A stretch of DNA of 64,000 nucleotides from Marvinbryantia formatexigens DSM 14469 (GTDB lineage Bacteria; Bacillota; Clostridia; Lachnospirales; Lachnospiraceae). The position numbers were made by a program, and so were the translations under genes. The stretch covers positions 1,302,001-1,366,000 of the forward strand of contig NZ_CP102268.1 in NCBI RefSeq assembly GCF_025148285.1. The letters are read 5' to 3'. Below, in pieces: positions 53,071-60,946 of the stretch (the stretch's first letter is position 1; each line of letters starts with the position of its first letter). The notes under the pieces are model-generated. The model saw only the letters and a list, made by a program, of their open reading frames with translations. It made no database searches and was not told where the DNA came from.

Positions 53071-53484
53071 CTATATGTAAATTAAATACACTGGTTTTGA
53101 AATCATCCTCTTTTTTCGCAGCAGCTCATTAATCAGATTATTAAAGTGCAAATCCTGTTCTGAAAAGCCAGCTTCTGTATATACCCGGCATTCTTCCGGA
53201 TATAATTCAGAAGGTGGATGTGTATGTGCAAACATCAACGAGTTGTCTGTATTTTCCGCTGCATTCATTCCCGCCAGAATAATCTTTGGTGGAATCTGCA
53301 CGGATGCGGTATCTGCTGCCGTAAACTGTTCCTCTAATTGTATCGCTTCCTGTATACTACCTTGCCCTTCCTGTCCGGTTCCATTTTTAATAAAATAGAT
53401 AACCGCCGTTTCTCTGAATGGTTTTCTATCCAAAGCGCTGTACAAAAGATTCAGCTTATTCTGTGGGTCCATTATATGCCGCAT
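53071..53484 (-). CDS. JAB/MPN-type metalloprotease-like protein, RiPP locus
   Basis: 137 residues. A JAMM-like zinc motif is visible: HTHP near residue 85 (LMFAHTHPPSE) and, further on, Ser and Asp in FSEQDLHF (S-x-x-D), with a longer gap than in classical JAB proteins. It could be the protease that removes the leader peptide, since the exporters have no peptidase domain. The ATG at 53484 follows AGAGGTGA closely. It sits between precursor and maturase genes. Confidence 0.55.
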   Translation of the reverse strand: MRHIMDPQNKLNLLYSALDRKPFRETAVIYFIKNGTGQEGQGSIQEAIQLEEQFTAADTASVQIPPKIILAGMNAAENTDNSLMFAHTHPPSELYPEECRVYTEAGFSEQDLHFNNLINELLRKKRMISKPVYLIYI

Positions 53485-53511
53485 TTTTCTCACCTCTCCG
53501 GATTTCACTCC

Positions 53512-53569
53512 GAGCAGAGACCGCATCGTAAAACATAACCATTTGTATTTTCCGAATCAGTCTCTGCTC
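53512..53569 (-). promoter_or_regulatory. Intercistronic stem-loop after the precursor gene
   Basis: Ten-bp perfect arms GAGCAGAGAC/GTCTCTGCTC with a 38-nt loop, starting ten nt past the precursor stop. No T-run follows on the minus strand, so it is more likely an mRNA stabiliser or attenuator that keeps precursor transcript in excess. Confidence 0.6.
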
Positions 53570-53578
53570 TTTTAAAAG

Positions 53579-53710
53579 TTAATCTTTAATAATGCATCCG
53601 ACACCACAGTTTCCGCCTGTCAGTTCAAAATCTGCTCCATCAACAAGCGCTAAATCCTGCGTCGTAACTTCTTCCAGTTCCTCTTCAAAGATTTTTTTGA
53701 TATCTTCCAT
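53579..53710 (-). CDS. RiPP precursor peptide, 43 residues, two Cys in core
   Basis: A short acidic leader (MEDIKKIFEEELEEV) runs into DLALVDGA, which resembles double-glycine-type leader ends. The core DFELTGGNCGVGCIIKD has Cys35 and Cys39. Start and stop are clear, and AAAGGAGG lies eight nt before the ATG. The following genes encode a JAB-type protease, a radical SAM/SPASM enzyme and two ABC exporters, so a thioether-modified peptide (sactipeptide or ranthipeptide type) is the best guess. A second double Gly (TGG) offers another cleavage point. A palindromic element lies 85 bp upstream. Confidence 0.75.
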   Translation of the reverse strand: MEDIKKIFEEELEEVTTQDLALVDGADFELTGGNCGVGCIIKD

Positions 53711-53781
53711 GACTTTTTCCTCCTTTTCCACGTTAAAATGTTCTTGCTGTCAGATGACCATCTTTCTTCAATATATTTTCC

Positions 53782-53806
53782 ATATGGTAAATATATATTA
53801 CCATAT
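53782..53806. promoter_or_regulatory. 25-bp inverted repeat upstream of precursor gene, probable regulator site
   Basis: Perfect nine-bp arms ATATGGTAA/TTACCATAT around ATATATA. The same layout recurs at 58724-58748 upstream of the DUF2712-like gene, at nearly the same distance from the start codon. Confidence 0.7.
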
Positions 53807-53942
53807 ATTTTTTCTCCCGTGCGGCATCGTCCTCCAATGGTCTTTTTCATGTCCATAAAAATGCTTCCTGACTATATCGAAATTTATATCACTTTCTCTT
53901 AGATATTTCCGGATAGCAGAACAAACGATACATGAAAAGCTT

Positions 53943-54515
53943 TCATTTGTTATTACTTCGCAGTATGATTTTTTCCGGATAATAATTCAAAACGACATCT
54001 ACCGCTCTTCGTTCAAGCTGCTCCCAGTCTTTTTTCTTAAAATTCAGATCGAGCATATAGACCGGAAAGACAATCTCTTTTTCTTCCTGTTCTTTCAACT
54101 CCAGCTGCATCATTCCTTTCCCGTTTAACGCTTCAAACAGAAAAAATTCATGCTGATTATGCCATGCGCCGATTTCAAAGGCAATGTTTGTCAAATCCAG
54201 TACGGTATCATCTGCTTTATTTTTTTTGATACCAAGCGTTACCAGAATAACTTTTTCTTTCTCCGCCGGATATCGTTCTCCATTTTGACTTACAATCGTA
54301 TATCCTGGAATGATTTCTTCTGTAATCTCGCCGGTATACCACGCTATATCCTTTAATACAAATTCATAATTTCCTATACGTGCTGCTTCTCCCTGTGGAA
54401 TTATCGTTATTTTAGGATTGGGATATTTTTGATTAAGAGTAACATAACGCCAGACTGCACTAAGTCCAATCAGCACTATCATTAAAAATAGCAGAGTATT
54501 TTTATATTTCTTCAA
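53943..54515 (-). CDS. Membrane-anchored protein with extracytoplasmic domain, immunity operon
   Basis: 190 residues: one N-terminal helix (TLLFLMIVLIGLSAVWRYV) and a strand-rich outer domain (IGNYEFVLKDIAWYTGEITE, VILVTLGIKKNK), in the style of DUF4352/DUF5028-like Ig-type proteins. It has a TTG start at 54515 with GGAGG eight nt upstream and overlaps the ATPase stop by 14 bases. It is the last gene before the precursor promoter. Function unknown; perhaps an immunity factor or transporter accessory. Confidence 0.65.
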   Translation of the reverse strand: MKKYKNTLLFLMIVLIGLSAVWRYVTLNQKYPNPKITIIPQGEAARIGNYEFVLKDIAWYTGEITEEIIPGYTIVSQNGERYPAEKEKVILVTLGIKKNKADDTVLDLTNIAFEIGAWHNQHEFFLFEALNGKGMMQLELKEQEEKEIVFPVYMLDLNFKKKDWEQLERRAVDVVLNYYPEKIILRSNNK

Positions 54516-55137
54516 TGATTCTGCCTCCATTCATTACAAAAATATGGTCGGACAAATTTTCCAGTTCCTCCCGGTCATGACATGCCAGTATCACAAGCGC
54601 TCCCTCTTCTTTTAATCGGAAAATCATCTCTCTGATTAATTCTACACCAGAAATATCCAGCGCATTAAAAGGCTCATCCAAAATAACCAGCTCCGGCTTT
54701 TCCATAATCGCACAGGCAATTCCCAACCGCTGTTTCATACCCAGGGAATATTTTCTATATTTTTTCGGGTCATCCGGATTTAAACCCACCTTTTCCAGAG
54801 TGCCGCGTATTTCTTCTTTGCTCACCTTTTTTCTGATAGCAGCCAATAACTCCAGATTATCCATTCCCGAACAATTTGGCAAAAAAGACGGGTTTTCAAT
54901 CAAAGCTCCCACATTGTCTGGAAACGTCATATCTTTACCCATTATCTTCCCATCAATCTCAATCTGTCCTTCCTGACACAAAATCAGCCCGCAGATTGCC
55001 CGCATCAACATTGTTTTTCCACAGCCATTCTTGCCCTGCAGACCATAGATATGTCCACTTTCCATCTCCAATGAAATATGATTCAATACTATATTTCCTT
55101 TTATTGTCTTCGATAAATTCCGTACCTTCAGTTTCAT
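54502..55137 (-). CDS. ABC transporter ATP-binding protein, bacteriocin-immunity type
   Basis: 211 residues: Walker A GKNGCGKTM, signature YSLGMKQRLGIA, Walker B LVILDEPFNALD, H-loop ACHDREE. The sequence is close to the BcrA/LanF group that pumps or removes antimicrobial peptides. The start shares four bases with the preceding membrane gene (ATGA) and has AGGAGG eight nt upstream. Its partners are the membrane proteins encoded just upstream. Confidence 0.88.
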   Translation of the reverse strand: MKLKVRNLSKTIKGNIVLNHISLEMESGHIYGLQGKNGCGKTMLMRAICGLILCQEGQIEIDGKIMGKDMTFPDNVGALIENPSFLPNCSGMDNLELLAAIRKKVSKEEIRGTLEKVGLNPDDPKKYRKYSLGMKQRLGIACAIMEKPELVILDEPFNALDISGVELIREMIFRLKEEGALVILACHDREELENLSDHIFVMNGGRIIEEI

Positions 55138-55931
55138 CCCTGCTCCCTCCTGCTAATAATGTCCATTTTTTCTATATAAGTAATGCCTGCTAAAATTATC
55201 ACCAGACATACTATGGCACATTCTGCAACCCCATTCATCGTTTTCCTTCCTGTTTCAATCAGAACCCTGTTGCGCAGCAGCATTGCATGATTTGCAAGCA
55301 ACCATCCTCTATTAACATATACGGAAACAATCAGATATGTAAGCATTATAATGTAGGATACAACGGGACCTGATATCAGTGTCAAAATCAACTCCAACAA
55401 ACATAACACTATTCCAACGAGTACCGGCAATATATACAGCGTACACATATCCATATTTGTTGCAGAAAATGCCCGCAATGAAGAAAAGATTTGGTTTCCT
55501 GTATTCTGTAGATTATAAAGCTGTACACTTCCCATAAATATCAGAAATTGTGCAACAAAATACAAAAGTACCATTTCCATGCACCACACTGCTTTGCTCA
55601 AGAACCATTTTTGTCTGTTCTGGCACCGCAAAATTCCCTGTATGCCAATGCCCTTTAAGTCATCAGCAGGATAACTGCATACTAAAAATAATAAATACGA
55701 ATAAAACAGAAACCACAAAACCGGTAATTCAAATTCGCTATCCGGAGTTCGTATATATTCCGGCTTTCCTAAAAACAACTGCAGCCAGCAGTCACCAAAG
55801 CTGACCATGCTTTCATTCATAGGCATCAATTCATTCACCAGTATGTTTCCAATAAAAATCAGAATACCCAAACCCGCCAGCACTCGCAGCCGCACCATAT
55901 GCCAGCCATTTTTCCATTCATATTTCAGCAT
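55134..55931 (-). CDS. Membrane protein of the immunity-type ABC transporter (A)
   Basis: 265 residues, about six helices, resembling ABC-2/DUF2705-type permeases. It contains GILRCQNRQKWFLSKAVW, which matches VILRCQSRKKIW in the neighbouring membrane protein, so the two look like paralogues. The ATG at 55931 overlaps the previous stop by one base (TAATG). An upstream in-frame extension has no good start. Confidence 0.7.
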   Translation of the reverse strand: MLKYEWKNGWHMVRLRVLAGLGILIFIGNILVNELMPMNESMVSFGDCWLQLFLGKPEYIRTPDSEFELPVLWFLFYSYLLFLVCSYPADDLKGIGIQGILRCQNRQKWFLSKAVWCMEMVLLYFVAQFLIFMGSVQLYNLQNTGNQIFSSLRAFSATNMDMCTLYILPVLVGIVLCLLELILTLISGPVVSYIIMLTYLIVSVYVNRGWLLANHAMLLRNRVLIETGRKTMNGVAECAIVCLVIILAGITYIEKMDIISRREQG

Positions 55932-56698
55932 TAATAAAAGTCCTTTCTCCTTATAATCAGACATCCTGCAATATAAAAAGCAAAACAGCAGACTGTTGTG
56001 ATATACAGCCATTTCATGTCCGGTGCCGTCCAAAATGTATGAGAAAAACTCAACGTATTTAATATCGGTCCCCCGCATTCATACTCCGTAACACACCAGC
56101 CCCCGGCAATCAAGCACCCCAGCGCAGGATTTCGATAAATATATCCTATAAACATCAACAACATTCCTAACAAAAAACATGATATTGCAATGCTGACAAA
56201 AAATGCGACAGCAACAACAAGTAAAGAAATTTCTTTTTTTATCCTCTGTCCAGTAATATACCAGAGAATATTTTTTTCCTCCGTCCAGTCCATTTGTGCC
56301 TGTCCACTGCATAAACCTGCCAGCCAGACCGTTGCCGTCGCTGTCAGTGCTGTAAAACACGCCAGGATCAGACAACGGCAACAATCCATATCCCAAATTT
56401 TCTTACGCGATTGACAACGCAAAATTACCTGTACCTGCTCCCGCTCATCACAGGTAATTAACAGAGACAGAAAAAAAGCGGACAGAATCAACAGACTTCT
56501 CTTATCCACAGCTTCCAGCAGTGCAAAATTATCTGCAATCGAAAGATGCAGTTTCACCGTCATGAAAAACTCATTTTTCACCGTTGTTATATAATATATG
56601 ACACTGCACATCATCAACAGATGCAATCCCAAAATCTGCCTGCCTTTTTTCCTCAATCTATAAAAAGCATTCAAAAAAAGCGGATGATTAGTATACAT
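55931..56698 (-). CDS. Membrane protein of the immunity-type ABC transporter (B)
   Basis: 255 residues with about six helices; a cytoplasmic motif VILRCQSRKKIWDMD is shared with protein A. I do not recognise a precise family beyond a DUF2705/ABC-2-like look. AGGAG is nine nt before the ATG, and the gene overlaps the upstream permease by 11 bases, so expression is coupled. Confidence 0.68.
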   Translation of the reverse strand: MYTNHPLFLNAFYRLRKKGRQILGLHLLMMCSVIYYITTVKNEFFMTVKLHLSIADNFALLEAVDKRSLLILSAFFLSLLITCDEREQVQVILRCQSRKKIWDMDCCRCLILACFTALTATATVWLAGLCSGQAQMDWTEEKNILWYITGQRIKKEISLLVVAVAFFVSIAISCFLLGMLLMFIGYIYRNPALGCLIAGGWCVTEYECGGPILNTLSFSHTFWTAPDMKWLYITTVCCFAFYIAGCLIIRRKDFY

Positions 56699-57491
56699 CC
56701 TTTTTTACTCCTATCGCATAATAAACTGCCCCCGCAGCCACCATAAGTAACACTTCCGCTGCAATTACGACTACATTACCTGCTATCGGCTGTGCTGGTC
56801 TTAAAAAACCAAACGGACACAACTGATGCAGTCCCGTCAGTTGTGTTACCGCATATACAAACAGATATACCAGAAAAGGCATCAACACCACAGAAAACAA
56901 ATTATCACAAAAATGTGCCGCTGGTAATGCCAGTGAAGCCAGCAATCCAAAATATAAAAAGTTAATTCCCAGATAGCTTATCAAGTATGCATATGGGTGC
57001 AGATAATACAAATCTCCCAGCAGACTGCTGCTAAAAATTGGAAACAAACCTGTGCCGCTCTGAGGAATCAGTGCCGGAAGAACCATAGCCGTCAAAGCAA
57101 AATCCAATACCATAGGAAAAACTACAATCATTCCTCCGCTCAAAAATGCTACCAGATATTTTGTGCACAAATACGTCCTCCGTTCGGTGCGTGTCAGTAC
57201 ATTTTTGATATAGCCGGATTTCATATCAGCTTTATAACTGCCCGCGCTGGGAAACGCCGCCAGAATCGGCGCAATAAAATAGAACAACGTCGAATACACC
57301 GTAGCATTTTCTCCTCCAAACCACTGTCCAAATGCAGAAAGCGGATAAACCTTTCCATCAATATGGTCTTTCATAGGCAGTATTTCTGTAAAAAAGTGGA
57401 TGAACACGATTAATAATCCGATTATAAAAGCAAATCGGCTCCCTGTGCTTTTCAAACTTCGTTTCGTCTCTGCCGCAAACATCTGTTTCAT
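56688..57491 (-). CDS. ABC-2-type permease, immunity operon
   Basis: 267 residues with six helices (FAFIIGLLIVFIHFFTEILP; FLSGGMIVVFPMVLDFALTA). It has the cytoplasmic pattern SGYIKNVLTRTERRTYLCTK of ABC-2 permeases near residue 100. GGAGG is seven nt before the ATG at 57491, which overlaps the previous stop by one base. Together with proteins A and B and the ATPase it forms a peptide-efflux or immunity pump. Confidence 0.75.
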   Translation of the reverse strand: MKQMFAAETKRSLKSTGSRFAFIIGLLIVFIHFFTEILPMKDHIDGKVYPLSAFGQWFGGENATVYSTLFYFIAPILAAFPSAGSYKADMKSGYIKNVLTRTERRTYLCTKYLVAFLSGGMIVVFPMVLDFALTAMVLPALIPQSGTGLFPIFSSSLLGDLYYLHPYAYLISYLGINFLYFGLLASLALPAAHFCDNLFSVVLMPFLVYLFVYAVTQLTGLHQLCPFGFLRPAQPIAGNVVVIAAEVLLMVAAGAVYYAIGVKKDVY

Positions 57492-58159
57492 TACTTTTCC
57501 TCCAGGTGTACCAGTACACAATCCGCGTTCTCAAAAGTTCCCCATACCCCAATATGATAATACAGTTCTCCCTCTGGCTCCTCCGGAAGAATATAACCTA
57601 CTTCCAGGCTTTTTTCCTCTCCTGGTGCAAAAAAACAATGAAAGCGTTTTGATGGATTATCCGCCAGCTTTTGCTCCGGATTAATATAACGCATCTCTGC
57701 CCCCGTCCCTGTAAGAACATTTTTTTCACTTACATTCACGAGGCGGAAAGAATTTATCAAAATTTCTTTTTCCTGTTCTGTTTCATTTTTTGCTGTCAGA
57801 GAAATCCATACATAACGTTCTTCTCCAAGCAGATTTCCCTGTTCATCTACTTCTTCCTCCCAAAAATCAATTCTATCTTTATCATGGTCTCCTATTTCTC
57901 TTCCAATAAATACAGATTCTATTTCAAAAGAAACTCCCTCATACTCTGCCTTTGCAGGAATTTCTTTTTTGTTTTCATCTTTAATAATAATATCCGGCTC
58001 CGGCGCATAAGTCTCTGGTTCTGCCGACTGTTCCATAATTTTCTTACCCGTCTCGCTTTCTTCTACAATTAAGCCGGCCTGTACCGGAAAATGCTGTGCC
58101 AGCAGCATACCGGAAAATACCAGTATCAACGCAGGCATTGTTTTTTTAATATGTTTCAT
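57491..58159 (-). CDS. Secreted/membrane-anchored protein, immunity operon
   Basis: 222 residues with a signal peptide (MPALILVFSGMLLAQHFPVQA) and an outer strand-rich domain (YVWISLTAKNETEQEKEILI, FAPGEEKSLEVGYILPEEPE) of DUF4352/5067-like style. It resembles the protein at 53.9 kb in size and layout, so both ends of the operon encode an Ig-like exported protein. No lipobox. The ATG at 58159 has GGGAGG eight nt upstream. Confidence 0.65.
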   Translation of the reverse strand: MKHIKKTMPALILVFSGMLLAQHFPVQAGLIVEESETGKKIMEQSAEPETYAPEPDIIIKDENKKEIPAKAEYEGVSFEIESVFIGREIGDHDKDRIDFWEEEVDEQGNLLGEERYVWISLTAKNETEQEKEILINSFRLVNVSEKNVLTGTGAEMRYINPEQKLADNPSKRFHCFFAPGEEKSLEVGYILPEEPEGELYYHIGVWGTFENADCVLVHLEEK

Positions 58160-58192
58160 ATCCTGTTCCTCCCTTTCGTTCAAGTCATTTTG

Positions 58193-58225
58193 GACAGCAC
58201 TGAGAAATTAAATCTCAGTGCTGTC
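58193..58225 (-). promoter_or_regulatory. Intercistronic stem-loop after the DUF2712-like gene
   Basis: Thirteen-bp perfect arms GACAGCACTGAGA/TCTCAGTGCTGTC with a seven-nt loop, six nt past the stop, no T-run. Placed like the hairpin after the precursor gene. Confidence 0.65.
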
Positions 58226-58231
58226 TCAGCA

Positions 58232-58645
58232 TTATACGCTGTCCGGACTCCAGACTCCTTTTGCCGTATATGTAAATGAATAGTTAGGCGCCCCGGCAAT
58301 TCCGCCATATTCATATCCCCGTTCCTTTACATAATTCGCAATATAACTTGTCGTACCCGCATAAAAAGTATAGGTTCCGGCAGCACAATTAACTTTCGGC
58401 CCGTTTGACGTTCTGGAACCAACTGCATGTGCTGTATAGCTTGCTCCCGTACTGGATATATCCTGGCATGACATATACATGGATGTGTAATCCTTTTTCG
58501 ATCTCAACTCCGTATAATTCATGGCATTTCTAAAAACAAATTCATATGAAGAATCTTTAACATTGCCTGCCATCGCCGGTACCGTTCCGGTAACAATTGT
58601 TGCTGCCATCAAAATAGCTGCTACTTTTTTAAAAAATTTACTCAT
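58232..58645 (-). CDS. Secreted DUF2712-like protein, first gene of the immunity operon
   Basis: 137 residues with a signal peptide (MSKFFKKVAAILMAATIVTG ending VPAMA) and a mature domain of ~110 residues, rich in Tyr/Thr/Ser (SYTAHAVGSRTSNG, GTYTFYAGTTSYIANYVKER). This fits DUF2712, a family found beside transporters and sensor kinases in Firmicutes; its role is unknown. The gene carries the same 25-bp palindromic element upstream as the peptide precursor gene, so it is probably co-induced. A stem-loop follows it, which fits high expression. Confidence 0.7.
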   Translation of the reverse strand: MSKFFKKVAAILMAATIVTGTVPAMAGNVKDSSYEFVFRNAMNYTELRSKKDYTSMYMSCQDISSTGASYTAHAVGSRTSNGPKVNCAAGTYTFYAGTTSYIANYVKERGYEYGGIAGAPNYSFTYTAKGVWSPDSV

Positions 58646-58723
58646 AAAATTCCCTCTTTTCTTTTTGTATTTTTAAAATTGCATTTTATACGTATACGCC
58701 TTTCCTGCTTTGCAGGCTTTTCC

Positions 58724-58748
58724 ATATGGTATACATATATTATCATAC
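58724..58748. promoter_or_regulatory. 25-bp inverted repeat upstream of DUF2712-like gene, second copy
   Basis: ATATGGTAT-ACATATA-TTATCATAC, the same 9-7-9 layout as 53782-53806 with three arm mismatches. Centre about 91 bp before the start codon. Confidence 0.65.
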
Positions 58749-58807
58749 TATTTCCTTACATATTCACCAGCGTCCGCCAGTCGTTTCTTTCCTGTCCTCA
58801 AAAAAAA

Positions 58808-58829
58808 CGGCCACCGGAAATCCGGCAGC
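58808..58829 (-). terminator. Terminator of the sensor kinase operon
   Basis: Nine-bp stem with two G-T pairs and a four-nt loop, then eight T residues on the minus strand, 27 nt past the kinase stop. Confidence 0.75.
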
Positions 58830-58855
58830 CAATCGTATTTTTAACTCATTTTATG

Positions 58856-60172
58856 CTATACTATTTTAGCTTTTTTCTCCCACTGCATCATAATTTTTAC
58901 CGTAAACACGCCATCCTGCGCCCCGCATTCCAGAGTTCCGCTGTATTTTTCCACCGTATCCCGGACGCTACGCAGCCCCCAGCCATGCAGGTTTTTATTT
59001 GCTTTCGTAGTCTTTGGAATGTCTTCAAAACTTTTTATGTGTTCGCTGCAGGGGTTTGTCACTTTAATAAGCAGCAGATAATTGATTCTGCGTACCGTCA
59101 GACATACACATCCCTTCTGCTCTGTCTCCGCTGCGGCTTCTATCGCATTATCCAGCAGGTTTGAGAGAATTGTACACATATCATTCGGCGTGATATTACA
59201 TTCTGACGGATATTCTACGTTAATATCCGCCTCAATTCCAAGCTGTTCCATTTTTTCCAGCTTGCTGTTGATGATTACATCTACCACATCCACACCGGTC
59301 CATATCGTTTTCGACAGCTTCAGAATCGGCTTACTTATCTCTTTAATATATGCTTTTGCCGCCTCCCCCTGCTTTTCCTCCAGCAACTGATACAAAGTAT
59401 TTAAGTGATTATTCAAATCATGATACAGTTTTGCATTTTCCATGTAAACATCATTCAGCGTCTTATATTTATCTTCCAGTAAACGGCTCTGCATCTCCAT
59501 AAAACTCAATGCAGTCTTTTCCTTCTGCTGCTCAATCATAAAATAAAATACAAGCACAATCAATACCAGAATACAGATAAACATAAACCATACCCACGGT
59601 ACCGTGTAATTAAAAATCTGCATTGCCTGTTCAGCAAGAAATATAAAACCACAAAACCCAATCACCGATGTCAGGAGAGCTGCATAAGTACCCTTAATGG
59701 TAAAAGAAATCTTCTTTAAATATTTTTTTAATACCAAATATATCGCTACCCATAATATCTTTGTAAAAAAAATGACCCCGATACGCAATGAACTCATTTC
59801 CATTAACAAATAATTTAGCATATCAATATCTTTATAAAAACTTGATATTGTGGTCATCACTAAAAAATCCAAGCCACACAGGCACAATCCATAAAAGCTT
59901 ATTATTGACAGCACCTGTATACACTTCGCCCTATATATATACATTCCGGAAACGCTGGAATAAAAAACAGATATAAAAATCGTGAAATACGAAAATAAGG
60001 AAATCTGATTACATATTCTGGTCACAACCGCGCCAACGAGTGCAAGTATTATCATTTCTTTCTGTTTCTTTCGCGAATTTCTTGCCGGAAAGAAAATTTC
60101 CAATACCTTATATGCAATATAAGTTTCTACAAAACATACCAGATATTCTATGATTTCCCACACTATCCTCAT
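58856..60172 (-). CDS. AgrC-like GHKL sensor histidine kinase
   Basis: 438 residues. About six to seven helices form the sensor (residues 1-215, ending FICILVLIVLVFYFM). A coiled linker leads to the phospho-acceptor His in LYHDLNNHLNTLYQLLEE, then a GHKL ATPase (ILSNLLDNAIEAA, GWGLRSVRD). This is the HPK10 type that detects peptides with a partner LytTR regulator. It overlaps the regulator by four bases. No agrB/agrD is next to it, so the signal may be the RiPP, the DUF2712-like protein or a foreign peptide. Confidence 0.9.
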   Translation of the reverse strand: MRIVWEIIEYLVCFVETYIAYKVLEIFFPARNSRKKQKEMIILALVGAVVTRICNQISLFSYFTIFISVFYSSVSGMYIYRAKCIQVLSIISFYGLCLCGLDFLVMTTISSFYKDIDMLNYLLMEMSSLRIGVIFFTKILWVAIYLVLKKYLKKISFTIKGTYAALLTSVIGFCGFIFLAEQAMQIFNYTVPWVWFMFICILVLIVLVFYFMIEQQKEKTALSFMEMQSRLLEDKYKTLNDVYMENAKLYHDLNNHLNTLYQLLEEKQGEAAKAYIKEISKPILKLSKTIWTGVDVVDVIINSKLEKMEQLGIEADINVEYPSECNITPNDMCTILSNLLDNAIEAAAETEQKGCVCLTVRRINYLLLIKVTNPCSEHIKSFEDIPKTTKANKNLHGWGLRSVRDTVEKYSGTLECGAQDGVFTVKIMMQWEKKAKIV

Positions 60173-60888
60173 ATCTGTTCTCCCCAGAACCGGCTCAGCG
60201 TCTGTTTAATCTGCTCTTCCTTTGCCTGGCTTGCCGGCAGACGTATCCCATTTTCCATCTCAACAATGCCATCTTTCACTTTCAATATGTATCGCAGATT
60301 TACAATATTTCCACGGTCTATATAAATAAAATCCTTACAGTCCAGTTCACTCATTACCTGCGCCAGACTTTTTCTCACCCGCGTTTCTGTATTATCCGTA
60401 AGTGAAATAACAGCATTCTTGCCCTCTCTCCAGATATACAAAATTCTCTGATACGGTATTTTTTCCACCCGGCTGGGCATCGTAATATGGTAGTACCGGT
60501 CTGACCTGCCCTCTATAAGCTTTACCACATCTTCCAGCGCATGACGCAGTCTTTCATCGATTGCATTCTTTGGAATATAGCGGAAGACAGCCAGTTCATA
60601 CGCATCTATTGCATATTTCAAATGTGATGTAACAAAAATAACAAAAACATCCGGCAGATAAGATTTAATATAGCGCGCCAGATTCATTCCATCTATGTGC
60701 GGCATCTCAATATCACTCAGGATAATGTCGAAATATTTTCCCTCCTGGACGTCGTACTGAAGCATTCTGCTCTGGGAATATGTGGCAATTTCTATACCGA
60801 TATTATTTTTCTTAAAATATGCCGCCACCTTTTTTGTCAGCGAATCCGCCGTTTTTTCATTATCATCACAAACTGCAATATAAATCAT
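60169..60888 (-). CDS. LytTR-family response regulator
   Basis: 239 residues: receiver domain with acidic pocket (AVCDDNE), phospho-acceptor Asp in DIILSDIEMPHIDGMN, Lys/Thr in IFVTSHLKYA; and a LytTR DNA-binding domain from about residue 140 (RILYIWREGKNAVISLTDNT, FIYIDRGNIVNLRYI). It likely binds the paired elements at 53.8 and 58.7 kb, although LytTR proteins usually prefer direct repeats. Cotranscribed with the kinase. Confidence 0.92.
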   Translation of the reverse strand: MIYIAVCDDNEKTADSLTKKVAAYFKKNNIGIEIATYSQSRMLQYDVQEGKYFDIILSDIEMPHIDGMNLARYIKSYLPDVFVIFVTSHLKYAIDAYELAVFRYIPKNAIDERLRHALEDVVKLIEGRSDRYYHITMPSRVEKIPYQRILYIWREGKNAVISLTDNTETRVRKSLAQVMSELDCKDFIYIDRGNIVNLRYILKVKDGIVEMENGIRLPASQAKEEQIKQTLSRFWGEQI

Positions 60889-60917
60889 GCCCGCTTCCCT
60901 CTCTTTTTCTGTTTTCT

Positions 60918-60946
60918 ATTGTATCAGTTTTCTGCTTTTTCCTCAA
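60918..60946 (-). promoter_or_regulatory. Promoter of the two-component operon
   Basis: On the minus strand, -35 TTGAGG (60941-60946), 17-nt spacer, -10 TACAAT (60918-60923). The -35 overlaps the stop of the next gene. Confidence 0.6.

Noticed and set aside
53650-53856. A 68-codon Lys/Arg-rich minus-strand frame over the precursor promoter
   Set aside because: It overlaps the palindromic element and the precursor gene in another frame and has poor composition for a protein.
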